Of a stretch of DNA of 64,000 bases, positions 49,101-61,387 are shown piece by piece. The position numbers were made by a program, and so were the translations under genes. Position 1 is the first letter of the stretch. Each line of letters starts with the position of its first letter. The DNA lies in NCBI GenBank assembly GCA_027943335.1, contig BSBK01006738.1, positions 377,001 through 441,000 on the forward strand. The letters run 5' to 3'. This DNA comes from Chamaecyparis obtusa. Taxonomy: Eukaryota; Streptophyta; Pinopsida; Cupressales; Cupressaceae. The notes under the pieces were generated by a model that worked only from the letters and a program-made list of their open reading frames with translations, had not been told where the DNA came from and did not search any database.

Positions 49101-49343
49101 GGGATGAAGGCCCCTATAGACAAGGAATTCACAAAGATTGCACGGATAGATTCAATGATCATTCTTCAGCAAGATCATTTAGTTATGCACAAAGAAAAGA
49201 TAGCTGAGATCAAAAGGGAGAAAGAAGTCTAGAAATAGCAGATCAATTTTATTGGTTTGCCACATCAATCGGTAATATCCATGTTTACAGCCACATTTGA
49301 AGATTGGAAGGTGGCACGACTTGCAGCGGCCACAACTCCTTAA
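46156..49343 (+). pseudogene. Large unknown protein, diverged homologue of the 24-kb frame
   Basis: Opens at ATG 46156 (MSLFRPKLPKEE) and ends at TAA 49341. Along it are at least 14 TAG, 3 TAA and 2 TGA stops and at least three frameshifts (near 47960, 48480 and 48540). Homology to the frame at 24265 is seen in the same order: FYMSSYLVYVLA (46836) against FYMMSYVMYLLA; FTYLRV...LPRF..DDVVLMELCRQL (47104) against FTYIWV...LPRYPPDRVVLLEIARQL; FWAN...LEVR (47440) against HWAN...YEVR; and RVIERTKTW (47668) against HVIKLTRSW. A basic Lys-rich patch (47700) follows, then helical, Glu/Lys-rich C-terminal segments. No known catalytic domain, and identity is low, so these are old relatives. Confidence 0.75.
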
Positions 49344-50960
49344 CCGTCTAGAATAATTGGCAACTTTTTGAAGGCATTTTTCTCCCAGTCCCATGTTTTT
49401 TGCTTCATGCTTAGGATAGTTATTTCATCTAGAAGTATTTACTTTCAAGAAAAGACAAATTTTACCAAGTTAGTTGTGGAAGCCCTGTGTGGCTATTTAT
49501 TGAAAAACTTTTAAGTTCTTAAGGGTTCGACTCTCTGAGTTTTTGAAGAAACTATTTTATAAGAACTTAACTTCAAGTTTTCTAAAGACTGACAATATAG
49601 AATATATGAAATATCCTATGGTATTGTGTATATTTTTAAGCTTTTGAATTGATAAATACTACTATTTATCTTATGTGATTTATTTTCTTGTGGAGATAAG
49701 TTGTGTTGCATAAAGCTTAACTGTGATATGGATGGATTTTATGCTTAGAAGTGATAGAGAAAATTGTTATTGAAGTTTTAGATTCAAGAAATTCAAGTTT
49801 GAGATTAAGATAGAAGTAGATCTGTTTCTCTAAAAATTTGCACATTCTTTTCATGTTGACGGACTGAATGTTTTCCTTAAGTGTTTTCTGGTGAAAAGCA
49901 CACATGATGTTACTTTTCTATGTTTAATAAGATCATATTGAAAAGATTTCTAGAAGGTAGCTACATCTTGTAATTTATAGATAGATTTCTTTCTAAGCAA
50001 CTCATTTGTTAGTGTTGAGATTTTCTCTTCTTTTCATTCTTTAAAAGAGTCTGAGATTAATTTAAAGAAAAGGGAAAAACTATATCCTAACATATATATA
50101 TCAAATTACTATATCATGTGGAGTTATATTGTATTGCATGCCTAGATCATGTCAAATGCTAGAAATTCTTTTCTTTACAATGTCAGATTATGTGGAGACA
50201 TATAACATGCCCACACCATGTAGAATCATATCATAATACCAATTCTAATAGTTTTTTTGTATCACTTTCCATACATGTTGGATTTTATATGACTTATATC
50301 TTAATTTAATCTTGCGTATACTATTGAAACAACTTGATTATTGTATTTATGAGCTCGGAGTTACTAAATGCAATTCTTTTTGTTTTTTTACTAAATGTAT
50401 TAGATTATTCGTACTAAGGATAATTCAAAAATAATTATTTCATCCTTTTTCAAATGTATTATATTTCTAAATGAGCGTAAATAATTAATTCATATTGGAT
50501 GAGTTAATGCCCATATACTTTGAACTGAAAACTCATGTTAGAGCCACAGAATAATAAAAGTGGACATAAAATATAATGGTGAAATAATCATAACTATGCC
50601 ATTTCCTATTTCAATTTGTCTTCATCTTGGTAGACTATCTTATAGAAATAACATATTGACAAGAAACATATTATAGTGTTTGATTTGATTCATTGACATA
50701 TTCATGTCCACCTCCTTCATACCCCTATTTAAACTTGTTTTTGTGCATTCACTATTTAATCATCATTAGTACAACCCCATCCACATTTTCTTCATACACT
50801 TTCTCCCTATAATGAAATTATCATTTTAACCTCGGGATCAATTTTTAATAGAGCGTAAGGATAACTTGGTTCAAGTATGCTCATGGGAATTCCCTTAAAG
50901 TTTAAATAACTAGGACCTAAAATTTAGTTTTGTTTTTTGTCATCTAATAGTCATTATTAG
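49344..50960. other. 3' flank and unclassified DNA
   Basis: 49344-49660 resembles the region after the 24-kb frame (both carry 'aggatagtt' and 'tttactttcaag'), probably the shared 3' untranslated region of the family. Beyond it, AT-rich DNA without recognisable features runs up to the gypsy LTR. Confidence 0.45.
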
Positions 50961-52133
50961 TGTATACACTTAAAAATGGCTTCATTAATTAATTAATTAA
51001 ATATTTATTATTTAATTGATATTGAATTGATGAATTAATTAAATATTTATTATTTAATTAATATTCATTTCATCTATTTATTAAATAGATTATTCAATTT
51101 ATTTAGTAAATTCACTATAGTTTATTCCTCTATCCTAACTCTTTTAATTAGTCTTATTAAAGTGATTTTAATTAAATACACAATAACCTAAATATGACTA
51201 AGTCCCTTAGTCCACCTCATAAACCTAGTCACTTGACACATCACTTTGGCTAAAATAAATAATTATTATTAATTATTTATTGATAATTATCCTCACTCAC
51301 ACATGTCCTATTCTTAAGGGCTATGTGGCCTCATAGGACTTTGTCTCATGACCACATGTCTTCTCTCAAACCAAGTCAAGAGACATTCCCTATTCCTAAG
51401 GGGCTTCTCAAGCCACCTCAAAGGTGACTCATGGGACACTTGTACGAAGAGTCCTATTGAGGAAAATGTCTCTCCCTCTTCCTCTCTTTGGTCTTTGTGA
51501 GACACTTGACATGTGTCTTTCCCTTCCACCTTCTTCTCTTCCATGTCAATGTGAGAGGAACATCATCCCTATTCTCCCTTTCACATTCCAACTACATCCT
51601 CCTTTCTCTCAACTCCTTCAACCAAGTCAATTCTAGCCCTACGATCTTCCACCTTTCATTATCCATCGTAGGATTGTGCCACCTAGGCTTAGATCATCCA
51701 AAATTCTATAAAAGGAGCCTCATTTTCCCTTTGTGAGCTAATAGGTAATTGGTAATCAAGCATTCAAGCACACAAGCATTCAAACAATCAAGCATTCCAA
51801 GAGAAATCAAGCATCCACACTATCAAAATTCCATTTGCATTCCATTCATTAGTTGCATAATCAAGCTTTGGGCTATTTTGCACTCACTCATTCAATCTCC
51901 ACACTTTGGTGACATCTTGGTCAAGGAGCTTCAAATTGCACATCTAAGAGCTCAACCATCCAAGAAATCAAGGCTAGGAGGACAATGGAGACAAGTTGCA
52001 TGGTAGGTGAAGGTAATTGATTTAGTTTCATCATTTGTGATTACTTTGCATTCTTCATTGTGTTGCATTAGATAGATTTGTTAGCTTCTAAATAGTTAAT
52101 TTATCATTTCTAGTATTAGACATCTAATTTGCA
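50961..52133 (+). repeat. Gypsy 5' LTR
   Basis: Likely start TGTATACACTT (50961); likely end TTTGCA (52133), a few bases before the primer site. TATAAAAG at 51707-51714 is followed by many CAAGCATTCAAG-type words. A 49-bp AT-rich direct repeat (AATTAAATATTTATTATTTAATT core) lies at about 50980-51065. With no 3' LTR in view both ends are estimates. Confidence 0.65.
51707..51714 (+). promoter_or_regulatory. TATA box of gypsy LTR
   Basis: TATAAAAG, about 750 bp into the LTR, the expected place for the U3 promoter. Confidence 0.65.
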
Positions 52134-52141
52134 TAAATTTT

Positions 52142-52158
52142 TGGCACCCACCATGGGG
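52142..52158 (+). other. Gypsy primer-binding site
   Basis: TGGCACCCACCATGGGG follows the LTR by about 8 bases. The form TGGCGCCCACCGTGGGG is common in plant Tat-type elements; this copy carries CpG-type changes (CGC to CAC, CCG to CCA). Confidence 0.65.
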
Positions 52159-54177
52159 TAACCCACGTTTTTAACATTCTATTTTTAGTTTTACATGTGC
52201 AAATTTTTCTATAGGTTGCTTCTACGCATTTATACCAGATTGCTACGCATTCATCATGTTCTGTTGCACATACATTTTCTGCTACCACAGTCATCACTTT
52301 TTGTTCTATCTTTTCATTTTCTGATTAACACCTGCGCATTTACACCATCTCCCTATGCATTCATTGTTTTCTATTGTGCATCCATCATTTCAACGTATAT
52401 GTTCTATTCTACTGCGCATTTGCTCACTATTTTTGCACATTTGTTATTTGTTGTAGTTAAATTCAATTTTCTAGTTGTTTTGATTTTTAACTAATCTTTT
52501 AACAAGTTTTTGTTCGTTCTGGTAGTCTTTTAGGTTGTTTTGTAGGATGTTATTTTGAAGACCCCATTGCTAAAATTTCTAACAGTTTGTTTGCATATTT
52601 CTAAGGGGTTTGCAAAAGAAACCAAAATCTTGTTTGGGCTTTAAAATATGACATGTTTTTGAATTCCATGTGTCTTCTTTAGAATAGATTTTTTGTCTAT
52701 TGTGTCTTTTCTTTCTAAGCATATTTGTAATCCCAAAATTATAACAACGTATCATCTCCCCTCACCATTCCTAGGCCTTGGGTGTAAGAGAAACTGTTAT
52801 AATTTTTAGAGGGCAGTCTTTGGTGGGAAAAGATGTACTCACCCTAAGGAACGACCCAACCAGTAATAGGCTAAAGCCAAGCCCTTCCAAACCGGTATAT
52901 AAAAAATGCTAGTGTGATTAGTCTCACATTAGATAGGTGTGAATTCATTGTGGCAACCAAAATCTCCTCCAATTCCCCACTGGTGCGTTAAAGTCCTACA
53001 TCATAGAGGTGAAAGTCTTGCTTTGAAGGATTGGGAGAGCCCCCTTAATTGAGAAAATGACTTGATCACAACCACCTAAATGGATGTCCTTACTAAAAAA
53101 ATTTGTATAGTGGCCAAAAACCTTCTATTTTTTGGCTCAAGGGGTCACCCAAGCCCGTGAAGACACCCCACATTACTCACGGTTCATAGTAGAGATAGCA
53201 GTTCTTTGGGAAGTAATGACCCATTGAATTCAGAACTTGGTGTGCCTGAAAAGTGAGTGCACTGTAAGGAGGAGCCCATTCCTCCAAGTTCCTAGGTTGT
53301 CTATTGTATATTTGTGTGGTTGGATTTTATTATCCTAGTGGGGATTCAGTAGATACTATCCTTGCCAACCTTAGGATTGTAAGCATGTTTGTGCATTCAT
53401 TCTAGATTAAATTAGATCAAAATCATTTCTATCTTGCGTGTGTGTGTCTATGCATTTTATTTTTTCCAAAAACCAATCCATCAGAAAACCAAAAAAAAAA
53501 AATTCAAATTTGCAATCCAAAATCATCTAAAATTCAAACCCTGTGCATCTGTCACATCCTGCTGTGCATTTGATCAATCCTATTGCGCATATGTTCTTAC
53601 TATTTGTGCTTTTGATTTTTCCATTTCACATCTATTAGAAAATTTGGCACATTCGTTCCAAATTGCTACGCATTTATTCAACTATCCTGCGCATTTGTTT
53701 CTGCACGTATACAATAGAGAGCATTCCTACAGACTTTGGAAAGTTCAAAATTACCTTTTTAGATACCCATTTTCATCTTCAGTAAGATTCTGGAAAAACA
53801 TTCGATTTACACAAACCTTTGATCTTTAGTTTGACCATTTTCATCAATTTTCATCATCATTCCTTCATCGAGAGTCATCAAATCATTTCCTCCAATCTTT
53901 ACAATTCCAAATTTAGTGTTGAACATCACCTTATCTATCAAATTTTGATCTTTGTGAGTTTATCATATCAGGATCTATCATAATCAATCAAACTTACTTA
54001 GGTTACTATCTCTTGATTTTTCTTTGTCATATCATAGTGAGATCCATACCTCCTATTGACTTATATTTTATCAAGTTGTTTCATCAATTTTCAACACTTT
54101 TCATATCTTTTCTATCAAACACTTTCCATGTCTTTTCATCAAAAATCTTTCATCCCACAATCAACTTTCACATTTTT
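52159..54177 (+). other. Gypsy leader with two blocks of TGCGCA-centred repeats
   Basis: Two kilobases between primer site and gag. Blocks at about 52210-52445 and 53540-53712 repeat a word like (T/A)(G/C)GCATTTG every 20-30 bases (roughly 9 and 8 copies), often as TGCGCATTTG or CTACGCATT. In one frame this gives a false periodic 'CAF/CAY/CAH' peptide. Between them (about 52790-53380) lies ordinary leader DNA. The repeats may be RNA packaging or structural signals. Confidence 0.7.
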
Positions 54178-55880
54178 ATGGTTCAAACTCGATCTCAGAA
54201 ACTTAAACAAACCATTGATCCAGAATCCCTAGACAAGATGGAAGGAAATACCAGCAATGAAGAGAACCCTTGGTCAAAAGGACTTCCTAAGAAGAGTTCA
54301 CTTTTTACATCAGATAAGGAACCCACTGATCAAGAACTTAGGGATGCTACACAAGATCCTAGATTTTATAATGTCATGGAAAGACTTCTAGATATGGATA
54401 GAGAGATGTATTTCCTCATGCTTGCTCAGCAAGGAGCCAAACTACCAAGTGATTTTGATGTTTCCCATCTTAGAGAACCACCTAACACAAACAATTAAGA
54501 AATCCCTAAGAGTTCTCAAGATACTCATGGAGCAAAGGAAACTAATCAGCAATCCAATGCTTCTCAAAACAACCAACAAAATGATGCCTCTCAAAACAAT
54601 CAGCATTCCAATGCTTCTCAACATACTCAACAGCATAAAGTTTCCCAAAATACTCAAGGAAACACATTGTCTTTGGATCCCATTCTACAAAAAATCCAGC
54701 TGCTTCAACAACAAATCTGTGACATCCAAACTAGATCATAAACTAAGAAGTATTCCTTGGATGATATATGTCCTTATCCTTTTGATAAGAATTTAGCAAT
54801 GATTTCATTCCCTCCTCATTTTGAGGTACCAAAATTTGATTAAAAAAAAGGGAATTCATATCCACAAGACCACATCCATGAGTTTTGTGCTGCTTGTATT
54901 GAAGTCGCTCACAATGACACTTATCTTATGTGACTATTTCCATGAAGTTTAGGAGGACAAGCCATGGAATGGTTCTCCAAACTACCCCGAGGCATCAAAT
55001 CTTTCAATGAGCTTATTGACAAATTTGTGACTCATTACTCATATAATATCAAACATGAAGTCACTAAGCTTGATCTTTGCAATGCACATCAAAAGAATGG
55101 AGAACCTTTCCTTACTTTTTTGCAAAGATGGATCAATTGTTTTCCAAATATCCATGATCAATTCCTGAACAAGAAAAAATGGATATTTTTGTGCATAATC
55201 TTACACCAAAAATGAGCTATAGATTGCAATTACAATGTCCTCCAAATTTCAATAAGCTCATAGAAAATGGTGTCAAGATTGAGAAAGCCATGGTCAGAAA
55301 AGGTGAGATCAAACTTTATTCCAAGGACAATGTTGGCTCTTCAAATTCCAATCCCAATAACTATAACAATGACAAATCTAAATTATGGAATAAAAACAAA
55401 AACATTGTCAATGATGGGATTGTTAATAATCATAATGTCAAACCAACACAATGCCTATTAAATCTCACAAGTAATGCCAACGCTACTCAAGCTACTTACA
55501 GCAATCAATCAGCAAATCAAAACACCAACAAAGATTCATCTAAACTGAGATTGCCTTTTATGTCACCTTGAAGAATTTTTACTCCTTTGGGGGAATCTCT
55601 TGAATCTGCATTAAGGAAGTTAATCACAAAGAAACTCATCACACTTCCTGAAACTAGAGATTTTGAACCTAGAGTGAAATCTTCTTAGTGGAATGAGCAT
55701 GATTATTGCGAATTTCACAAAGGAAAAGGGCATAAAACCAATGATTGCCAAAGGCTTAAAAATGCAGTTCAAGACTTAATTGAAAGCAATGAAATTAGTG
55801 TTGATGGACATACCTCGAATGAATCACATACAGATTTTAAAGATCCACTTCCTGAGCATGAGAAAGGAGGTTCTTCCAAC
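54178..55880 (+). pseudogene. Gypsy gag, broken
   Basis: Starts MVQTRSQKLKQ at ATG 54178. Contains a Gln/Asn-rich linker (about 54515-54660, repeats of ASQNNQQ type), then the retrotransposon gag domain (GGQAMEWFSKLPRGIKSFNEL, 54952; GEPFLTFLQRW, 55102) and a zinc-knuckle-like YCEFHKGKGHKTNDC (about 55701). Stops: TAA 54496, 54739 and 54841; TGA 54931, 54943 and 55569; TAG 55686. A frameshift near 55150 moves reading to the frame used by pol. Gag would build the particle; this copy cannot. Confidence 0.85.
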
Positions 55881-55973
55881 ACTAAAGGTGACAACCAAGC
55901 CAATTATAATACTACGCCCTATAGATACATTGGTAACATTTATGAATGTCATCCTTCTAAGTACTATGCCAAT

Positions 55974-57482
55974 GTGATTACCATAAAGGAAAAATTAGAG
56001 ATTCAACCAGTCCATGTTACTACTCATGCTCAATCCAAGGTTACTCTCCAAGGAGTCCTATCTAAACCAAGCACCTCTCAAAACAAGTCTGTTTATGTCG
56101 CGAAGACTATACCTAATGTTTCCAACCAATACAATCTTTTGGAACAACTCAAGAAAACACCTATCGAGATATCCATCTTAGAGATTTTGCATCTATCCCC
56201 ATCTCATAAAGATATCCTTGAGAAATCTCTTTTAGAAACCCAGGTCCCCATGAATCTAGATCATGATCAATTTCAAGCTATGGTGGGACATTTAACAACC
56301 CCACATTATCTATCCTTCATTGAAAATGATGATTTAGCTATTACCCAACCTCATAATGCTCCCCTACATATCGAAGTCCTTGTACAGAGTCACAAAATCA
56401 AGAGAGTACTAATAGATGGAGGAGTTGGCTTGAATATATGCACTTTTAAATTAGTCCTTGCATTGGGATTTTTTGAAAATGTTGTAGATCCAAAGAAGAA
56501 AATCACAATTAAAGCTTATGATAAAGAAGAGAGGTCATCTAAGGGATCTGTTGTTCTTCCTATCAAAGTAGGTCCTATAGTCAAAGATGTACCTTGCCAA
56601 GTTCTTGACATGGATCTTGCTTATAACATTCTCTTGGGAAGACCATGGATTCATTCCAAGCAAGCTGTGCCATCAACTTATCATTAGTGTTTGAAATTCC
56701 CTCACAATGGTCAAGAGATCACTATCAAAGGAGATACTAATCCTTTCCATTATTTTAGCACTGTGAAGACACCTGATTCTTTGGTACCTTATAATCGTAC
56801 TGGATCTTCTACAACTATACCCATTGATCCTAGTAATATAGCATCAAATTCTAAATCTAATGGGATCAAGATAGACATAAAAGAATGGAGTATGGGAGAG
56901 TACACTTTAGGTCAAGCTCTTTGCATCATAAAGTTTCCTTTATCTCCTAGATCATATGGTAGATATTTGATCACTAAACAACAACCAGAACCCCCTTCCA
57001 CACTTGTTTATGACACATTTATAAGTGGGGGCACTATATCAAAAGAAGCAGCTGAGCATAATACTAATGATTTTCTTAAGTCACAATAGAATAGAGAGGA
57101 TATCAAACATGAATATATATCACTTGATGTCTATGGTAAAGGGTATACTTTGCTACAAAAGATGGGATACCAAGGTGTTGGACCTATAAGGTTACAAAGA
57201 GAGGGTGTTATAAAGCCAATTTTGCAAAATCCAAACTATCAAAGAGATACTACAAGATTAGGATACAAAGGAGAAGGACCAAAAGAACCAAAAGGAAAAG
57301 AAAAGATCACACCTTTTCATGAGATATCTAAAGCTCCTGCCTTACAATTCCGAAAACATGGTATGTATGTAGATCCAGAGAAACAAAGGATAGCACAAGG
57401 AATCATTGATAGACTTGTGGATAATGATGATTCTGACTCTAATGATTATGAATGGGATTCATTATTTGATTGTACTGAATAA
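55974..57482 (+). pseudogene. Gypsy protease and G-patch-like segment
   Basis: In the gag-pol frame, the aspartic protease is marked by VLIDGGVGLNIC (about 56407; catalytic Asp kept, in the DGG form usual for this group) and MDLAYNILLGRPWIH (56610). After stops TAG 56685 and 57087 comes GYTLLQKMGYQGVGPI with a trailing EGVIKPI (57141-57224), which fits a G-patch (Gly spaced around L-x-K-M-G-Y). A second, weaker copy is RLGYKGEGP (57256). G-patches bind RNA or helicases in other proteins. The segment ends at TAA 57480; the frame then continues to RT. Confidence 0.78.
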
Positions 57483-57611
57483 ATAGGATTTGATGTTGTC
57501 CATCACTATAGTAACGATTACCATGAGGGAGAGAGTTCATGGACTGACTCACTAGGATTAGTCCCACGTGATACTACTCTTGTCGATCATGAGGGAAGTG
57601 AGCATTATCTT

Positions 57612-59460
57612 GTGATAGATAATTCAGATGAGAGTATGGAAATAGACCTTGTTGATACCATCATAAACCTTGACAACATTTCCATCAATACCATCTCTAC
57701 CTTTGAAATTGACCCGAATGATCCAATGCCCCTTGTCAATCCTGAACTTATCGATTGGGATTTTCCCGATCATCCAGAACTTGATGTCTTCCATAATGAT
57801 GACACAATCATTGATTATCTCAAAATAAGGGATCATTTACCACCAAGAGTTCACAAGTTAGGATTTCTGATAGAACTCAATGACATGGCTTACTTTGGAG
57901 AGAGTGCCAATCCTTTCAGTCATAAAAATATAAAAATAATCAACAGACCTAATGGTGAAAACCACTCAGTGGCAATATTAAATCCAAAAATAGTAAAAAG
58001 AAAAGAGGCATCTGATGGTGAAAACCTCTCTGAGGTGCCTGATAATGGAAGGATTGACACTCTTCCCAATTATTTGTATCGAGAGCAATATGCCATCCTT
58101 ATGGAACCAACAGTACCTCTTAACATTGGAATAGAAGAGTCTCCATGCATTCTCAAAGTAGCAGCATCCTTGACAGAATCAGAGAAAGAAGCTTTTGCAA
58201 ATTTTTTCAAAGAGAGACAAATCAACTTTTCTTGGTCCTATGTTGATATTCCTAGGCTAGACCCTAATCTCATTATACATCATTTATCTATTGCACCAGG
58301 TGTTAAACCAGTTAAGCAGAAGCTTCGCAAGATGCACCCGCAGATTGCACTAATGGTTAAAGAAGAATTGAAGAAACCCTTAGATATTGGGTTCATTCAT
58401 GCTATTGATTATGCTGAGTGGATCTCAAATATTGTTCCAATCTCAAAACCAAATAAGTCTATCTGTATTTGTATGGACTTTCGAGATCTCAATAAAGCTT
58501 GTCCCAAAGATGATTTTCCATTGCCCAATATTGATATTATAGTTGATTTGATGGCTGGACATGAGATGTTATCTTTAATGGATGGATTTTTTGGCTATAA
58601 CCAGATCAAGATCACATCAGAAGACCAGGAAAAGACTACTTTTTCTTGTCCTTGGGGTACATTTAATTGGAATGTGATGCCTTTTGGGCTTAAGAATGCT
58701 AGTGCCACTTATCAGAGGGCCATGACTACAATCTTTCATGACATGATGCATACCATTATGGAAGATTATGTTGATGAAATTTTAGCAAAATCTAAAAATA
58801 GAGAAGATCATTTGAGAGTGTTGGATAGAATTTTCACCTGGATGGAAAAGTATCAGATTCGACTCAATCCAAAGAAATGTGCATTCGGGGTCACATTCGG
58901 TAAACTATTAGGGTACATTGTCTCAGCCAAAGGAATCAAGGTTGATCCAAAAAAGGTTAAAGCAATAATGGAGATGGCTTCCCCCACTAACATCAGTCAA
59001 TTAAGATCTTTACAGGGACATCTCCAATCCATCCAAAGATTATTTTCTCAACTAGTAGATCGAAGTCACCCCTTTCAACATTTGTTGCATAAAAATATCT
59101 TATTCCAATGGGATGATAAGTGTGAGGAAGCTTTCAATAAAATCAAGTAATATCTGGCAAATCCTCCAACTCTGATGTCACCAATTTTGGGCAAGCTACT
59201 CTTGCTCTACATTTCAGCTACGGCAGTTTCACTAGGTGCTCTTCTGACTTAGCAAGGCCATGAAGGAAAAGAAAAAGCCATATACTATATTAGTCGCACC
59301 TTAGTGGGATATGAACTAAACTATTCTCTGATAGAAAGAGCATGTCTGGCCATTGTCTTTGCTTCACAAAAGTGGTGACATTACATGTTGTCACATTCCA
59401 TCAAGCTCATTGCAAAGATTGACCCTTTAAAGTATCTATTAAGCAAGATAGCCTTAACAG
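57612..59460 (+). pseudogene. Gypsy reverse transcriptase and RNase H
   Basis: A long open stretch (512 codons) holds the RT: HHLSIAPGVKPVKQKLRKM (58280), CMDFRDLNKACPKDDFPLP (58472), MPFGLKNASATYQRAM (58678), active site YVDE (58767-58778) and LNPKKCAFGV (58865). The second catalytic Asp of the Y-V-D-D box is Glu (GAA), which should cripple synthesis. RNase H follows (AIYYISRTLVGYELNYS, 59277), with stops TAA 59148, TAG 59250 and TGA 59376. It would copy element RNA to DNA in the particle. Confidence 0.92.
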
Positions 59461-59629
59461 GTAGATTGGCTAAGTGGGTCATGCTGCTTAGCAAATTTGA
59501 CATTGAATATGTGGACAGGAAGGCTATCAAAGGCCAAGTGATGGTATATCAACTAGTTGATGCCCCATTAACAGATGACCAACCTATACACATAGATTTT
59601 CCTAATGCACACATCTTGGCTTTATCTAC

Positions 59630-60131
59630 ACAAACTTGGAAACTATACTTTGATGGATCATGTACTCAGTAGGGTTCAGGAGCTGGTATTCTCTTTGTCA
59701 CGCCACAAGGATACACAATTCCAAAGTCTTACAAGCTACTCTTTCCTTGCACCAATAATGTGGCTGAATATGAAGCTTTGATGATTGGGCTAAAGATGGC
59801 TTTATAGTGGAATGTAGTGGAACTTAATGTCTACAGGGATTCTCAGTTGATTATAAACCAAGTTAATGATGACTATCAAACTAAAGATGATAAGTTATTA
59901 CCATATAAACATATGGTTGATGACTTCAAACAATATTTCTCAGTCATCACTTTTGAGCAAATTCCCTGGCACAATAACAAGGTTGTCGATGCAATGGCTA
60001 TGATTTCTTCTTTGTTTGATACAAAGGATACCAAGGCCTGTTTTGAGTTCTTGGTGGAATCCCTGACTTCTCCTACATATGATGACCTTGATATGAGTAT
60101 TATATTCATCTTATTGGACACAACTCCCTAA
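59630..60131 (+). pseudogene. Second RNase H (aRNH-type), Tat hallmark
   Basis: WKLYFDGSCTQ (59638) supplies the first Asp, NVAEYEALMIGL (59758) the Glu, VYRDSQLIINQV (59828) the next Asp and KVVDAMAMI (59980) the last. These match the extra RNase H that plant Tat elements carry after their own RNase H domain. Stops TAG 59670 and 59805, then TAA 60129. It sits between RT/RNase H and integrase, as known for that group. Confidence 0.82.
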
Positions 60132-60169
60132 GTTATGGAAAAATCTATTCTTATCTGAAAAATGACATC

Positions 60170-61387
60170 CTACCCTCTGACCTATCCCGGAATCAAAAAT
60201 GAACTTTTTTCCGCCAAGCCTCCCGCTATGTCCTTATATCTGACACCCTTTATCGGTGAGGTCTTGATGGTACTCTCCTACGATGTCTAAAGCATGATGA
60301 AGCTCAAACTACCTTATGATATGTACATGAGGGTATTTGTGGGACACATTCGAGTGGTCCCTCTCTGGCTAAAAAACTCATGCGTATGGGTTATTATTGG
60401 CCTACCATGGAAATAGATTCCTTTCATTTTGCAAGGGTGTGCAAGAAATTTTAGATACATGGAAACCTTATTCATGCTCCAGCACAAGAATTACATCCTT
60501 TTACAACTACCTTGCCATTCAGTCGGTGGGGACTCAACCTTGTGGGTGCAATCAACCCTCCATCTTCCAACGACCACAAATGGATTATCACTGCAACAGA
60601 GTATTTTACTAAATGGATTGAGGCCATTCCATTAATTACTACCATAGGAAAACAAATATCCATGTTTATCCTAAACTATATCATTTTTAGATATGGTATA
60701 CCTATGTATCTCATTACTGATCATGGGAAATAGTTCCAAAATCATGACATGGATGAACTATGTGCAAAATTCCATATCACCCATAACCAATCCTCCATAT
60801 ACTATCCTCAAGGTAATGGTCAAGCTGAGGTGTCTAACAAAACCATTGTCAAAATCCTACAAAAGACTGTCAATGACACTAGCCGTGACTGGCATATCCA
60901 ACTGAATCCAGCCTTATGGGCTTACCACACCTCCATCCGTACTCCCACTAGAGCCACCCCATATTCCCTTATCTATGGATCTGAAGTTGTCCTACCCCTC
61001 GAGGTCGAGTTGCCTTCTCTTCATGTCACTCTCAAAGATTTGATTCCAGATGAAGAGTATAGAGTTGCATGGCTGACTAAACTAGAATTGCTGGATGAAC
61101 GCTGTCAGAGAGCTTATGATCATTTGAAATTCTATCTGTAGTGAATGTCTCATCAGTATAATAGCAAGGTGAAAATCAGAGACTTTCAGGTGGGTGATCT
61201 AGTCCTTCAAGAGAATCCAAAGAATCAACAGCATCGTGAGAAGAAGGGAAAGTTCAAACCCAATTGGTTAGGTCATTTTTTAATTACAGTAGTACATGGC
61301 TCTGGGGCTTATCAGTTGTCTACACCTAAAGGAGATCCTTTGGATGAGCCTCTTAATAGTATACACCTCAAGAAGTTCTATCCTTGA
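60170..61387 (+). pseudogene. Gypsy integrase
   Basis: Reading shifts frame near 60140. The zinc-binding part is degraded (HDEAQ..., CGTHSSGP, then KKF*IHGN). In the core, the first catalytic Asp is Asn (WGLNLVGAI, AAC at 60536); the second Asp (LITDHGK, 60710) and the Glu (GNGQAEVSNKT, 60813) remain. The C-terminal part (FQVGDLVLQENPKN, 61185; LDEPLNSIHLKKFYP) ends at TGA 61385 without a chromodomain. Stops: TGA 60200, 60257, 60317 and 61142; TAG 60452, 60731 and 61139. It could not insert DNA. Confidence 0.9.

Noticed and set aside
52195..52494. 99-codon frame in gypsy leader with CAF/CAH repeats
   Set aside because: Arises from the TGCGCATTTG repeats; lies before gag in a leader with no coding relatives.
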